In this document: piece after piece, positions 22,389-34,979 of the stretch
Layout: every line of letters starts with the position of its first letter
Numbering within the stretch: position 1 is the stretch's first letter
Origin: Coprinopsis marcescibilis
Lineage: Eukaryota > Basidiomycota > Agaricomycetes > Agaricales > Psathyrellaceae
DNA length: 64,000 nucleotides
NCBI GenBank assembly: GCA_004369085.1
Contig: ML210152.1
Location: 1 to 64,000 of the forward strand
Direction of reading: 5' to 3'
Program-made: the position numbers and the translations under genes
The notes under the pieces: model-generated
What the model was told of the DNA's origin: nothing
Databases searched by the model: none
Seen by the model: the letters and a program-made list of their open reading frames with translations, nothing else

Positions 22389-25300
22389 TCATCGTGTCGG
22401 TGGTCTCGACCTTGGCGTTGTCGCATTCCTCTGCTGGTCTGCTGAGGAACTAGCCGCAGCCACAGCCGTACCCTGGTTCAACCTCCCCATCGACCCCGCC
22501 GGCTTCCTGATCACCACAAACGACCTCTGCGGTTTAGGATTTGACGGATCCCCAGGCTCCATCCTCCCAAATTCCCTCAAATTGCCACCACCGTGCCCCA
22601 CCACTGAACTACTTGATGCACCCCCAATCATCCCTGTTCCAGAAGTCGACGTCCTCCCCTCGCTACTATGTGGCCGCTTCTTCCCAAACTGATACCACTT
22701 CTTCTTCTGATGCTGGTCCTCACCCGTCGAATCGGCATCATCATCTTCGTCATCGTCCCCCTTCAAAGTAAACCTCGCGGGCGCAGAAGGCGGTTGCTGA
22801 ATACCCCCAGTACTGCTCGAATTCGTAACGCGGTGCGACGAGATCTTCAACGGAGGCAACGTGGATCCCGGCAAAGATAGCCTCGCCGACATACCCCTCT
22901 GCGACGCCGAATTAAGGTTTACACTGGCACCGCTCTGATTCGCAGCATAGAGCGACGCTCCAGCGTCTTCAACAATAGCCGTCTGTGACCTTGTCCGGAC
23001 GTGCGCAGGTGGCATAGCCCCAGGTGGTAAATCACCTATGTCCACCGCCAGATGTTGTGGCTGCACGGAAGATGAGGCGAAGGCTGTGTTGACAGGCTGT
23101 GCCTGTCGTACAAGGGAAAGTGGTAATGGTGGTTCATCTTCGTCGCCGGCATATGCGCCCGCTGGTGAATTCGGATTCTGATAGTTCTGGAATGCTGATG
23201 GGGGGTAGTTTCGTGAAGGAGAAGAGCGATGAGAAGGTGGCTGAAGGTGATGATGGGACTGTGACGAAGGGGTTGCATGAAGAGGAGGCGCAGTCAAGAT
23301 CGCAGACCCTTGTTGACCGATAGATGGGAAGGTATTGGTGGATGAATTGGGATTTAGAACAGGCATCTGTTGGGATGCGTTCGGGTTTTGCATGATGGCA
23401 TAGGGATTGTCTATATGCGCTCTTCCTCCTCCCACTCGAGAGAAACCGCTGCTCGGTGGAGAGGACACAGGGGAGCTGGATGCCGATCCTCCAGCATTGC
23501 CTACTCTCGGTGGAGGGTGGTGATGATGAGGTGGATGAGGTCTTGAAGAATCGCCATATGGTTGCCAGGCACCCATAATGAACGCGCCGCCCTGATTTTC
23601 GTTTTCCGTCCACCAATCTTGATCAATTTCCTCTCGATATGGTTGGTTCGCATGTTCCGGCCGCAAGAAACTAGGTTGCGAGTGAGTACTCCCCTTCCTC
23701 GAGTCTGCACTCCCCAGGAACCTGGGCGCAGTCATACTTCCTCGGTCCGATTCGTTGCTCAGCAGAGCAGCAGGAGGGTTATACGACGACAAATCGGAAT
23801 TCCTCCTAGGACTGAACATCCCGCTTCCGCTGATGGGAGTTCCAGTGACGTCTGCGGATTTGTACACATTGGATTTCGATGTTGTCGACTTTGCTCTGCT
23901 CCTTTTTCTGCTGGCATCCTTCCTTCTTGAACCACAGAATCCTACCATGCTCAACGTTCCAATCAAGCCGGCGTCCACAGCGGAACGTGACTTGTCGAAC
24001 CCAATCCCTCCACCAATACGCACTGTGGCTTCAATGAGCTTCACGACCAGCATAAGGACAAGAGCCAGGTAAACGAGCGCGAGAACGATAAGGATCCCGT
24101 AGGAGACCCATCCAGCAGGTCCAGGTCCTATCGAGATCTATTCCATCATATGAGTATCAATGGCATAGCATTGGTATCAATGCGGACACGACGTACCGTG
24201 GGTGTCAGAATGACCAGCAGAACCGCAATCACAATCCTCGCCACACAGAACAAGAAGCTGATAAGACCCATGCTAGCACCACTTCCCCAAGGCAACCATA
24301 TACTTGTGACCAGCGCTGAAATAACTTCAACAACCAGGATGACGATAGCTTGAGCTGTGCCGCTGTTTTGTCCCGCGCCAACGGTAACACCGAATGCGAT
24401 GTTGGTCGCAAAGAAAAGACTGGCGAACAGCTGCGAGCCGTGCCGATAGTGGTTGTACAGAGGTCCCAAAGAAAGCAGAGTCCGCGTTTCGTCGTAGAGT
24501 TTGTTGGTCGTCGTAAATGTGACCCGAATGACCAGATGTGCTGGAATAATGATAGAAAAGATGACGAAAGATAATGCCGCAAGCGTGATAGACGTCGTAG
24601 ACGCTATCGAACGGGGAAGGGTCATTTGATAGCAGCTGAACACTGTTACGGGAAGGTGGAACCAAACCAGAATCCGGACGAGGTTTCCGTGCAGAACATT
24701 TCCGTGAAAAGATCCAATATCCGACCGGAAGCGCAACCAAGACCACAGACGTGGTGTGAGACCATGGTCCCGCTGTTCCCGCTCACCATTGAGGCTGGAA
24801 GTCAGTCCCCCTAACGGACCCGACGGGAATCGAGAGAGACCGAACCCATTGGTAGTCAATGGTTTGCTTTCGTCGAGCGACGTCGATCCTGGTAATGCTT
24901 CTGTATGTCCCGGACTTCTAGATCCTCCTAACCGTGTCTTTGGATTCCCTGCACCATAACTCGAATTCTGGCCATGAAACTTCATCACCAAGTTGGTGAC
25001 CACAACGTCGATGAACCATAGGATCGCACTTGCAACGATGGTGCCCGCGATAATACCGAGGAAGATGATGAGGCAGACCGAGAAAAGGTCTTGAGGCCTG
25101 ATTCCCAAAGTGTACGCGAAAGAGGAGAGTCCGCGGGTCGCATCCGGAGGAAGGGTAAAGAGGGTGTTGGGAACAGCGGGATCGATGTATAAAGGGGATT
25201 GAGCATCGGCGATTTGGTCGGCAAAATTCGACGGAGGTTCAAATGGAGGCGTGGTTAAAGGATGCCAACGATGCTGCCGCGTATCGTCAGTTAGTGTGAC

Positions 25301-26468
25301 GTCTAAGCAGCCTTGATTAGCATGCCGTGGACCAAGGATGTCACAGATCCTTACTGAATGCCAGCGTAGCCCAGGCCGTCTGAGTTAGGAGTGGGTCTGC
25401 AAATTAAAAGGGCGTAAGAAAGGACCCGAGTTTGCAGGGGCCATCACGTACAGATAAATTGGGGCCATTCAACTGCCACCATCCCCAGCAGTGCGCACCA
25501 CTGCGTGTGGAAGATAACGTCTCTCACGGACGGCGTGCCTTTGAAGAAACGTGTAAGCACACTCAACAGGTAAAAATAGACAGAAAGAAGAAGTACGTAC
25601 AGAATCGCAGCAAGGCAGGTGAGCTAGCCAGGCGTTCACCACTGATAGCACTTGCAATGATGAACCCCGCACTCTGTGCTCTCGACCACACACCCTTGCC
25701 TTGATGTCTCGTTATTCCTCTATTCCAAGCGGAAGTTATCCTCGCAATTCCAACCACAGCCCAATAACCCAGTGTTAACCCGACCGTGCTCCACAAAATG
25801 ATATTGGCTTTTCCATAAGTCGAATACTCGGTTGGAGCTAATGGTGTTGTCGCGATGTCCAGGCATACGAGCTCCTGTCCGAAAGGATCCACAGCACGTA
25901 GTTTGGTATTGAGAGTCGTAAGTTCCCTGTTGTTTCCCCATGGTATTGTCGACGAAAACGCGAAATCTCCTGCCGGTATTGGACAGTAGGTCAAAACGCC
26001 TTCTACCACGGGACGCAAAGGTGATGGTGGCCTAAGGTTTTGGCAAAGGTACGAGGCATTCGTCCAGGCGTTGAGAGTGAGGACGGACGTCGAGGTGAAA
26101 AGGGTCGCTGAATACGAGAAGAAAAAAACAAGGTTATTAAGTTAGCCTTCTAGGCCGAAGTTATTGTAGACGAAAACAGTTGAATGCCCACCAAGACTGG
26201 AACTAGAGTTTGTCAGGCCTACAATCTCCAATGGACTACTCCCAAGTACCGTAAGATTGAGATAGTGTTGCTCGTCCGAGTCCTTCAATACTTGGGCGTA
26301 TATTGATGAGATGTTGAACCTGTTTTCATCATTCTCGCTGCGGTCGTCTCTGCAATCTCGAAATGGGACGACTGCCGGGTCTGCTCGAGCCAATCGACCA
26401 GCAAACGACGTAAAGAGCAGTAAAAGTGCAAAAATACGGGGCAAAGAAGAAGGAAAGGGCTTGCTCAT
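22389..26468 (-). CDS. FLC/TRP-like membrane protein
   Basis: Member of the fungal FLC (flavin carrier)/Pkd2-like TRP family, involved in ER or plasma-membrane transport, calcium and wall integrity. Start ATG 26468 gives a signal peptide (residues 1-29). An ML-like luminal domain follows with ATLFTSTSVLTLN, YLCQNLRPPSPL and LTYCPIPAGDFAF. The transmembrane block has about nine segments and family phrases such as RDVIFHTQWCALLGMVAVEW, PLLTQTAWATLAFS and LGIRPQDLFSVCLII. A cytosolic tail of about 450 residues is rich in Ser, Pro, Gln and Asn. The first intron is best placed at 26191-26108 (gtgggc donor), which avoids a 39-base non-GT alternative. Several further short introns split the membrane region. 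Confidence 0.83.
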
Positions 26469-26689
26469 CGTCGCCGGCGGTGGGCAGGACGATGGAAGGA
26501 GAACAACAACCAGATCATGGCGGCTTTTGGGAGTTGACAGTGACGCACTGATTGAACGGCCCGTCGACTAACCGGCCCCCAACAAACACCGGTTTCGTCA
26601 CTTTAGAAGACAACGCGCGCCAAAAGATCAATGAATAACCATGTATTGGATTCTGTTTATGTTACGATTAAGAGATATTTAACATGATA

Positions 26690-29037
26690 TTAGTTGGGCC
26701 CAATGAATTGATACAGAATCCGTCGCACGAAACCTGAGAGATGCTGAGGATCGTTCTGGTACGTGCTCTGAAGGATCCCCCTGTCAGCGAACAAGCTAGA
26801 GGCAATTTTGGGCATCAAGAACTCACCATAACCATCCCCATTCCGACCGAAGTCAAAATCACATCGCCCCATTTACCCGTCTTGAACACCAAGCCTTTAC
26901 CCCTAGCCATGACCCATGCACTCTCAAGGCCTTTTGGAAGGACGTACATCGCAAGCTCGCCGCGACGCCTCTTGGCTTCTACCAGCAGCGAAAGACCAGC
27001 AGCCGCACCCGTAAGCCAGTACGCTGGTTTCGACACCAGGAGGTCGATAGTACTTTGCGGTAGATGTCTGAACACCGATGTCGGCGTGTTACTAAGGATG
27101 GTAAGTGCGCGATGTAGCTTGTGCTTATAGCAGTACACCCCTGTAAAGCAGAGTCAGCTCCACGCACATAGAGAAAGCTGCGTAAGCTCACATTGATAGA
27201 TCACAACAAACGCTCCGAGGAAAGCAGAGCTTCTGATGCTTCCAACGCCTGCCTTTACAAGAACCTTGCCAGGATCCCTCATGAATCCCTCCCACTTGAA
27301 TAGCACTGGAGGAATGAAGTGGAGGGCGCCGTAAATTGGCAGCATCCATTTGAACACAGCGAAGAAGCGATCGAGCGGTACAGAAGAGCAGGCAGATACC
27401 GCAGGGTGCACCGCGGAGCAAGGCCCATAGAACCCGAGATACCACGAAGCTGGGTCGGCACCAGGTGGTGCAAGCTTTGCTAACACCTCATAAGGAGAGC
27501 CTTCGCTGGGAATCGCATCCTTCATGGACAGCAACCTATCCTTCAATTCAACCAGAGCGGCTGCGTTGCTTGGGGTGATATCCTGACAGATCCTATTAGA
27601 AAGAGAGATTGGAAAGGGTTGTTATTCAACTTACCCGACGCCCAAGCACCTTTTCGATGTCTTTCAAATTGGGAACATGATTTCGGAACAAATCATGATT
27701 CAGTCTTACAGCCTCCTGCGGCACTTTAGAAGCTTGGGAAATCCTGACGCCATTATTGAGAATCTGATTTGCCCCGGAGAGTATGCTAATACACACCAGG
27801 AATTGTAGGACCGAGGGAGCGTATCTGGTCTCAGGAGGAACCCATACATGATCTGGCCAGACCTGAAAAAGGAATAGACGAGGTTGAGTTTCCCAACACG
27901 AAACAATAACATGGACAGATTTGCGCACGCTAGAACGAATACGAGAACATCTCCGAGCGGGATCTTAAAGCCCTTCCTCGCCGCAAATGCATTGTACGTG
28001 CCCTGCAACCCACTAGATGTGGAAGTGACAACCCGACCAACGTCAATGTCACAGGAAGACTGATACAGATAAGTTCTGGACTGACCGGACAAACATCTGC
28101 TGCGAAATCACGCCTTGTCGAGTTCTCTTCTCCCACATGATCGCCAGTGCACCAGCAATCAAACCTGCCATAGCAGCATTCCATCTCCTGACTGGTTTTC
28201 TAAGAAACACCAGTTGTGCCCGAGCAGTCAACCCGAGCTTGGGTTTCTTCTCCCCGTCAGGACCGACTTCTGGTGATGACTTGGACCCAGACGTGACTGG
28301 CAATGGCAATCCACCGGGGTCGTCACGCTTCCGGTCAGAAACGTTAATGGCGGGTATAAGGATTGGTAAGGCGTTTATAAGAAACTTGTAAAGCGAGGTA
28401 AAGGTTCCTAGCTTGAATTTTAGCAATCAAATCGGGCTAAAAAATGCGAGTCGTACCAAGCATAGCAGCGAACCGCCATGTATCCTCTCCGAACAGCGCG
28501 TGGCGAATGACTGTGGGGCGATAGTCCCTATAGACACATATCACGTTTGAGCACGCAAGCAGACGAAAAGACGCTCTATTCACCTTGGGACCTTGCCAAT
28601 GCGAATCAGTGCGAGAACCAAGTTAAGTAGGGCTCGTATGCTAAACGCAAGTGACGCGGATCGGAGTCCACCCCGAGCGGCATGCTCGACACATTGCTGC
28701 AGGGTTCCGAGCTCGACAACAGGCTGCCCTCGATCTCTCCAGACGATCTTTCGAGCGCCCTTGATACCTACACAAAAATAGTTTAGCACAAAGCGTCAAA
28801 AAACCGCAGTCAAGCCGTGACCCTCATGTGCCAATTGTAAGCCACCCCACCTTCTTGGTAATTCGCCAACGCCACCAGGTTCTCGAAAGACGCCATTGCG
28901 CGTTTGGGAGTGAAATGAATTCCGTCGGGTTCATGTGGAGGCGTTGTAGGAAGTGAAGTGAGCGGTGTGACGGCCCCAGAATTGTTCTGGGTGTCTGGGG
29001 AGGAAGAATATCCCTCTGAACCAATGGGAGGTGCCAT
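26690..29037 (-). CDS. TMEM135-like membrane protein
   Basis: Multi-exon membrane protein related to TMEM135, a peroxisomal/mitochondrial protein linked in animals to organelle dynamics and lipid handling. The start ATG 29037 opens with MAPPIGSEGYSS; the stop follows QFIGPN at 26690. The Cys-rich segment GPCSAVHPAVSAC followed by FFAVFKWMLPIYGALHFIPP is the clearest family feature. Other hydrophobic blocks are near RSASLAFSIRALLNLVLAL and WNAAMAGLIAGALAIMW. I count at least eight exons and did not fix every join. The two halves resemble each other weakly, as in TMEM135. It diverges from MET16 across 760 bases. Confidence 0.78.
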
Positions 29038-29796
29038 GATGGTCACGAATGGGGTCGAATTCGCGGTTTCTGGGCAGGTTTTCCAGTAAATCTTCAGGTC
29101 CTGAGAGATAGAGGTGAAGCTGCCAGCATGTAGGAGTGAAACCCAGCCTAGACGCCTTTGAGCAGATATCTTTGGGGTAGCACGATGTTGGAATGCTCGA
29201 GTATGCGGCGGCACAATTGCAACTTTGGAATGGTCCGGCAACTATTGATACCGGTCGCCCGCCTGTTCAGTTCAGCCACGGGTCCGGCGCCCAATCAATA
29301 ATTTCCTGTTCACAACCACCAACACCAGGGAGCGAACGTCGGCAGGCTTGAAATCTTGAACTCTAGGGGGTCTTTAGGAGCTCTAAGAAACTTGAATTGG
29401 CGACGATATCTGGGAACTAGTACAGAGTAGGCCTAGTGGCGGATGTTTATTTCACTCTGGCTGGCACCTCGATCCCGACTTCAAGATTCCCGTCATCTCT
29501 GTCTACTGTTCCGGTTCTTCTCAGCTTCTCCACGAACTCAGGGCCCTGTCTAAATGCCACCGCGTCTCCTTTGCTTCTAGTTTATTTCTGACTGTCGAAC
29601 TGCTCGAGATTTGTCAAGATCACGTGTAGGGGCAAGTAATGGCTCATTTTGACACCATCGCCTACGCAAATTGCCACTGGATCACTATGAATTTGGCGAT
29701 TGTAAAAGCATCGTGGTTCGTACCGCTCTCTGACCTTCCTGAACTCAAATCAAAAGGCGCCTTCTTGCCAACCTAAACCTTGCTCGCTGGTGATCA
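29038..29796. other. Divergent promoter region, TMEM135-like / MET16
   Basis: A 759-base spacer between divergent start codons. I see no gene. It should hold both promoters; I could not name specific operator sites with confidence. Confidence 0.55.
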
Positions 29797-30735
29797 ATGT
29801 CGTCATCGTGTACCACGACCATGACTGCTCCTGATACAGTTATCACCACCTTCCCTAAGCCCCTGCCTTTACCATTGCCCCAGAATCTCCTTGCTTCCAT
29901 CAATGAGCATCTTTCCCACCTCACACCCCAGGAAATCTTGCAATGGGGATTGGAATATCTGCCCAACCTTTACCAGACGACCGCCTTCGGCTTGACTGGC
30001 CTCGTCGCAATCGACATGATCTCTAAATTCACCGATGACCCTCCCCCTTTGATTTTCCTGGACACCCTTTACCATTTCCCTGAAACCTACGAATTAGTGG
30101 AAGAAGTAAAGGAGAGGTACGGCTACGTTAATCGAACACACGAGGACGAGAAGACGGGCAAGAGGATCTACGTTTATCGACCGGAGAATTGTGATACCGC
30201 GGAGGACTTTGAGAATCTGCACGGTCAAGGATTCTGGAACGCAGACGAGGATGCGTACGACTTTGTAGTCAAGGTATTCTATCAGCTTTCTTTCACATCC
30301 AAACCAAGGACTCACAAACTATTCCCTTGCGGTTAGGTGGAGCCAGCCCGACGTGCTTACCAAGATCTGAACGTCCAGTCCGTTATCACTGGCCGTCGAG
30401 CGTCGCAGGGTGCTGATCGTGCCAACCTTCCTGCACTCGAGGTCGACAGCACAGGTTTGCTGAAGCTCAACCCTCTCTTCGCCTGGCCCTTCAACATCGT
30501 CCAGTGGTACGTCGACCACAACAAGGTTCCCCGGAACAAGCTCTTGAGCCAGGGCTACAAGAGCATCGGTGACTGGCACAGCACACAGAAGGTTGCAGGT
30601 GGCGAAGGCGAGCGAGCAGGACGATGGAAGGGCCGTGAGAAGACTGAATGTGGTCTGCACCAGGATTACTGGGCCCTTCGAGCAAAGGTTGCTACGCCGG
30701 TTGAGCAACCTCAGACCGTTGCACTTAGTGCGTGA
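29797..30735 (+). CDS. MET16: Phosphoadenosine phosphosulfate (PAPS) reductase
   Basis: Reduces PAPS to sulfite with thioredoxin in sulfate assimilation. Two exons (29797-30273 and 30337-30735) give 291 residues. The adenylate-binding region TTAFGLTGLVAIDMI and the LIFLDTLYHFPETYELVEEV strand-helix are typical. The second exon carries VITGRRASQGADRA, LNPLFAWPFNIVQWYVD, and the C-terminal catalytic KTECGLHQDYW, whose single cysteine forms the enzyme-sulfite intermediate. The absence of extra Cys pairs fits a PAPS-type (fungal), not an APS-type iron-sulfur, reductase. It is cytosolic. It is functionally linked to the sulfate permease at 11306. Confidence 0.95.
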
Positions 30736-31301
30736 TAGACGTTGGGACATGCGATGTGTAGTAGGCAAGACGGGATAGATTCTTTTCGCTTGCCCAGCAG
30801 ATTGTATTTATAAACTTTAACTGTACTTTTAGGGCGTCAGCAATAGACACGGACTGCTTCTTCGGAACGCCCATTCGTTGATTGGCTTGACTCAGTGCTT
30901 GTGCAGCGCTGGATAGCGTTCAAGTTGGTCAGACCAAAGGCGTCCGCTCTGCACCCCGAAAAGTCGATCGGCTAATTCCAGTGACTGGCGACTATTGCGA
31001 GCTGCTATTTCGCGTGCAAGATAGGAATGAATCCCCTTGATTGCTGTTGTAGCTTGAATCCTAATGGTTGGTGAAAGACCTCTCATTCAGCAACTCAATT
31101 GCAACCCTCTTGCTGACATCGACATTGTCTCACTAGGTCTCACTTCGTCATGTCCCCACGAAGTAAAACCTTTGCGCAAGGAACACCGCATACGATAGCC
31201 TGAACTAATCATTACCTCCTGGCTCCTGCTCCAAGAGATACGATTCTTAAAAAGCTCGACGCAGCCTATCGGGTGACTCCGTTGGCATCTAGCCTGATTT
31301 C
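30736..31301. other. Intergenic after MET16
   Basis: A 566-base spacer. A minus-strand ATG ORF of 64 codons at 30892-31086 looks protein-like but has no homologue I recognise. The rest is MET16 3' sequence and the promoter of the VWA gene. Confidence 0.45.
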
Positions 31302-32528
31302 ATGCCAGGATTTTTGCAAGCTATAGGACTCAAGGGCAGAAAGGATAGAACGGCGGCACCTGGAACCTACCAGGTCCCTCCGAGTTCAGCCCGAAACGTT
31401 CCTCCAGCCCCGGCGGTTCGTCCAACAGCAACCGTTTCAGCACCTCCTCCTACCCATCAGGGGTTTCCATCCCCGGGCCACAATGTTCCTGCAGCGCCTC
31501 CAGCTTACTCGAATGTCAATCCCGAAGACAGCACATTCAACGTCCTCAGCGAATACGACACGATATTCTTGGTAGATGACTCGTCTTCCATGAGCTGCAA
31601 CGTAATGTCGGGGCGAACGGATGGAAATACGCGTTGGCATGAGGTTCATACATTGTCTTTGGATCATTTTCGCTCGCTCACCTTTTGACTCTGGCTACAG
31701 GCAACCCGTGCACTCGCCGAGTTCGCCCGAATCGCTGCCAGGTACGATGAAGACGGCATTGACGTGCACTTTCTCAACAATCCTACCGTTGGGGAGCATC
31801 TGACTGTAAGTTCCTCGCCTTTCAATCACATATATGTATTACTATCAATCGTATTCACATCTCTGTAGAACCCAGAGCAGGTGATGCAGCTGTTCAAGAC
31901 TACGAGACCTGTGGGCAAAACATTTCTCGGCGCAAGGCTTCAGCGACTCGTAGATGCCAAGTACTTGGAGGAGCTTGCCTCCGCGGCGAGGGAAGAAGTC
32001 GCGTGGCCAAAACGAAGGAACTATCTGATCATTACGGATGGTGAAGCAGGTATGACCAGTCGGACTCCTCTTTGATTGGATTTGTCTTTCTGACTGACTT
32101 TGATTTCAACATTTCAACATCAGACGACGAAGATGTTCTGGAGAATTTCCTACGGAGAACCGCAGAGACCCTGATGCTGAACAAAGTACCGCGTTCACAA
32201 GTACGTGGGCTTCAGGCCTCATGCCTCATCATTAACATGCCTGGTTCTCAACATACAATCATGACGTTCCAGATCGGTTTCCAGTTTATACAGATTGGCG
32301 ATGACCCTCAGGCCACGGCATTCCTGGAAAAGCTCGATGGCGATAACCTCAAGCTGCCTGTTGTAAGTGTTGCTATAATTCATATCCGAAACGGCAGTTT
32401 TCGAGCCATTTTCACAGGACATTGTGGACACCGTGCCTACCCGACCTGGACAAGCGTTCAGTCCAGAGTTTTTGAAGAAGGTAATCCTTGGTGGAATTAG
32501 TGACAATTATGATAAGACCGACTCTTGA
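31302..32528 (+). CDS. Von Willebrand factor A domain protein
   Basis: Small cytosolic VWA protein. ATG 31302 begins a Pro/Ala-rich tail of about 75 residues, then the VWA domain opens with YDTIFLVDDSSSM, which contains the MIDAS metal-binding Asp-x-Ser-x-Ser. Introns after HE, after the LT at about 31806, after DGEA and in the final third are removable with gt-ag ends. Later strands read GIDVHFLNN, NYLIITDGEA (the second MIDAS Asp) and GFQFIQIGDDPQA. The protein ends after the ILGGISDNYDKTDS tail. Such stand-alone VWA proteins are numerous in mushrooms, and their partners are unknown. Confidence 0.8.
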
Positions 32529-32880
32529 TGCCGGTCCCACTGTACCCTACCACGATGTTTAATACTCTTCTTCTTGACACACATCAGCTTCCATTTTCGG
32601 TCACGTTGGTTACAGAGAAAGTATACATTGTATGTTTGCCAATACAAACTTGAACAAGACAAGATATGACACTAGGGCAACAGTAAGTAAATAACACTGG
32701 CGATGTACCCTTAGGAAGTAGAATTATATAATATACAGTAATACAAAAACAGAAAATGCGCAAAGGGGTGAAGTTGACAGCGTGAACTTGATGGCGAATA
32801 TGGCGAGGATAGCAGATATGTACATGGTTGACGATTGCGAGAGCGGATTCCTTGGATTTCTATTCTTGATTCGTTATTCG
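32529..32880. other. Convergent 3' spacer, VWA / DUF262
   Basis: A 352-base AT-rich region between two converging stop codons. Nothing but 3' sequence is seen. Confidence 0.55.
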
Positions 32881-34777
32881 TTACTTGGCTTTGGATTTGG
32901 ATTTGGCAACCTTCTTGGCTGCTCGTCCTGGGTGACGATAATCAGAATCAAAGTCTGTGTCGTCAGATTTTCGTTTCTTCCCATTTCTGGATGTAGGTGT
33001 GCCGCTGTCGGGCACGACAAGGTTGGTAGCATCTGGAGAGCGACGGAGTGTATTAATGAACGACCACGCGGCGTTCCCAACCTTGTTGTTATTTCTGACT
33101 TGCCCTGAAAACTGGCTGTGGATGGTGAAGCGAAGGGTGTGCACGGCATTGGCCTTGGTGGAGAGACTTCTCTCTTGCATAGAAAACAACAGGGCCCCTA
33201 AAAGGTTCGGTTCGTAAGGCACGCGTAGCGAACGAAACATGCGACGCACCGACGAAAGCAAACTCGACAGGAGCCACCAACTGGTTGAACGACGCAAAGC
33301 ATTTGTGATACTTCTTGTCGTCAGCAAGTCTCCAAATGTCCACCAACACCTCCTCGATCCTCTCTTTGAACTCGGGGTCGGGGTTGTCTTCTCTTCTCAG
33401 AAACTTTTCGATTTGGGCAGGGCTGTATATACGGCGTTCGCCGACTGTGTAGCCCTCGCATAGGAATACAAGGTTGAGAACGTTCTGGAAATCGGTTCCA
33501 CGGCTCAGGGTCCACTTGAGATTCTCTGCCAGACCACCGTCGACAAAGATGTGTTTATTCTGGAGCTCGTTTATCCAACTAAGACGATGGAACGTTATAC
33601 ATCGGAAAGAGGAACGCGGGAAGCATTACCAACCTTGTCCACGGAGATGAGATGGCACGCCATTTCTCTGATGAAAGCATTGGGTTACACAACGATCGAT
33701 ATCGAACACACAGAAAGGATACTCACCCGCGGTCGTCAGTGTCATCCCAAGCTGAACGCGTCTAAAAATCTCGCGTTCTGAGCCTTCTTCTAGGTTGCGA
33801 TACTCGACTGGTGCCACACCATTAGCTTTATTGGCGAGTTATATGTCAAAGAGTGATACTTGCCGCATTGTATGACTTTAGCTTTGAACTCGGCCTTTGC
33901 TCGTTCTGGCAACTCGAACTTGTTGGCCTTTCCCGCGCTATGCACGGGAATGGTGAACCACCACGTTTTCTTGGTATCTTTATCTGTAGATGAGCCGAAA
34001 ATGCGTCGGAATTGAGACATCGCACAGGATAAAAAAACGAACGAGGTATCTGAAAGAAATTGGCATCTTAATCTGCCAGCATCGCGAGTACTCAATGGTA
34101 GCAGAACCGTACCTGCCCATCCAAAAAGCGTTGCATTGACGTCAAACGCTTGATTCGCAGACAAATAAGCAAAATAGAACAGTCCGACGCGATAAATAAT
34201 AACACACACCTGCTTTCCATCAACACATATCCTTTGCTCATCCCCATCTTCGTCCTTATGTACCACGAAAACGATAGAGGGAATATGTATGTTCTTCCAT
34301 AAAGAGTCAACCAAGTTGACCTGCTTTGACTCAGGCCACACAACATCTGCATAAGACGTCTTCGTCAGTCCTCGTCATCGCACACAGGTCGGGCGCCTAA
34401 CTGATGAAGTGACGATGTACCTCTCTGGTATTCGGGATTCAAATCTATATCTCCTTGATGAATCATGTCTACAGCCACCAAGCTTTAATGTCAGAGAAGC
34501 CAGCTAGAAAAAATAGGAACATACGGTGCAGCTCCTGCGTCGTGTAATTCTTGTGCGTCGGAGCTGGCAACGCGTCCCTGATCCTGAACGCGTTGGGGTC
34601 GTTCTCGTCATTTTCGTCGTCCTCTTCGTAAAGTCCATCTTCGAGGTCCGATAGCAGGCAATCTTGGCTATATTGTGGAAACTGGGGTATCATCATGCAA
34701 AGCTGCGGCAACGCTTGCTCGTCGTGACTTGTTGTCTCGGAAGGCAAGGTCGTGACAGTCACGAGCGTTACGGACAT
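32881..34777 (-). CDS. DUF262 (GmrSD N-terminal-like) protein
   Basis: Nuclear-encoded DUF262 protein. DUF262 is the ParB/sulfiredoxin-like fold of GmrS/GmrD restriction systems and of many bacterial defence proteins. Start ATG 34777; an acidic linker (YEEDDENDENDPN) leads to the domain. Exon joins restore GDIDLNPEYQR, ESKQVNLVDSLWKNIHIP, the signature ICVDGKQRLTSMQRFLDGQ, then LEEGSEREIFRRVQLGMTLT and EKWRAISSPW, in the standard order. A helical C-terminal part follows (NKHIFVDGGLAENLKWTLSR; DPEFKERIEEVL), ending in a Lys-rich tail. No HNH/DUF1524 nuclease domain is present, so restriction activity is not implied. The gene has at least ten exons. Confidence 0.8.
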
Positions 34778-34979
34778 TGAATTTTGTTTTGAACATCTCT
34801 ATGGCACAGCCACCCCCTATCTACACCTATGTATGTGCTCACCATACTGCCGTTTTTGTGTATTAAGACGGGGTTAACAACTGTGAATAAATTACTTGAT
34901 GTACTGGGTACTCCTATGTATATATCTATGCCTGGTGCTCCTAACCAGCAGACACTATGGTATGGGGAAGCACCAATAC

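Noticed and set aside
26108..26146. 39-base GC-AG intron in the FLC-like gene
   Set aside because: A normal 84-base gt-ag intron (26108-26191) also keeps frame and gives a more typical ML-domain sequence, so the short gctaac intron is unnecessary.
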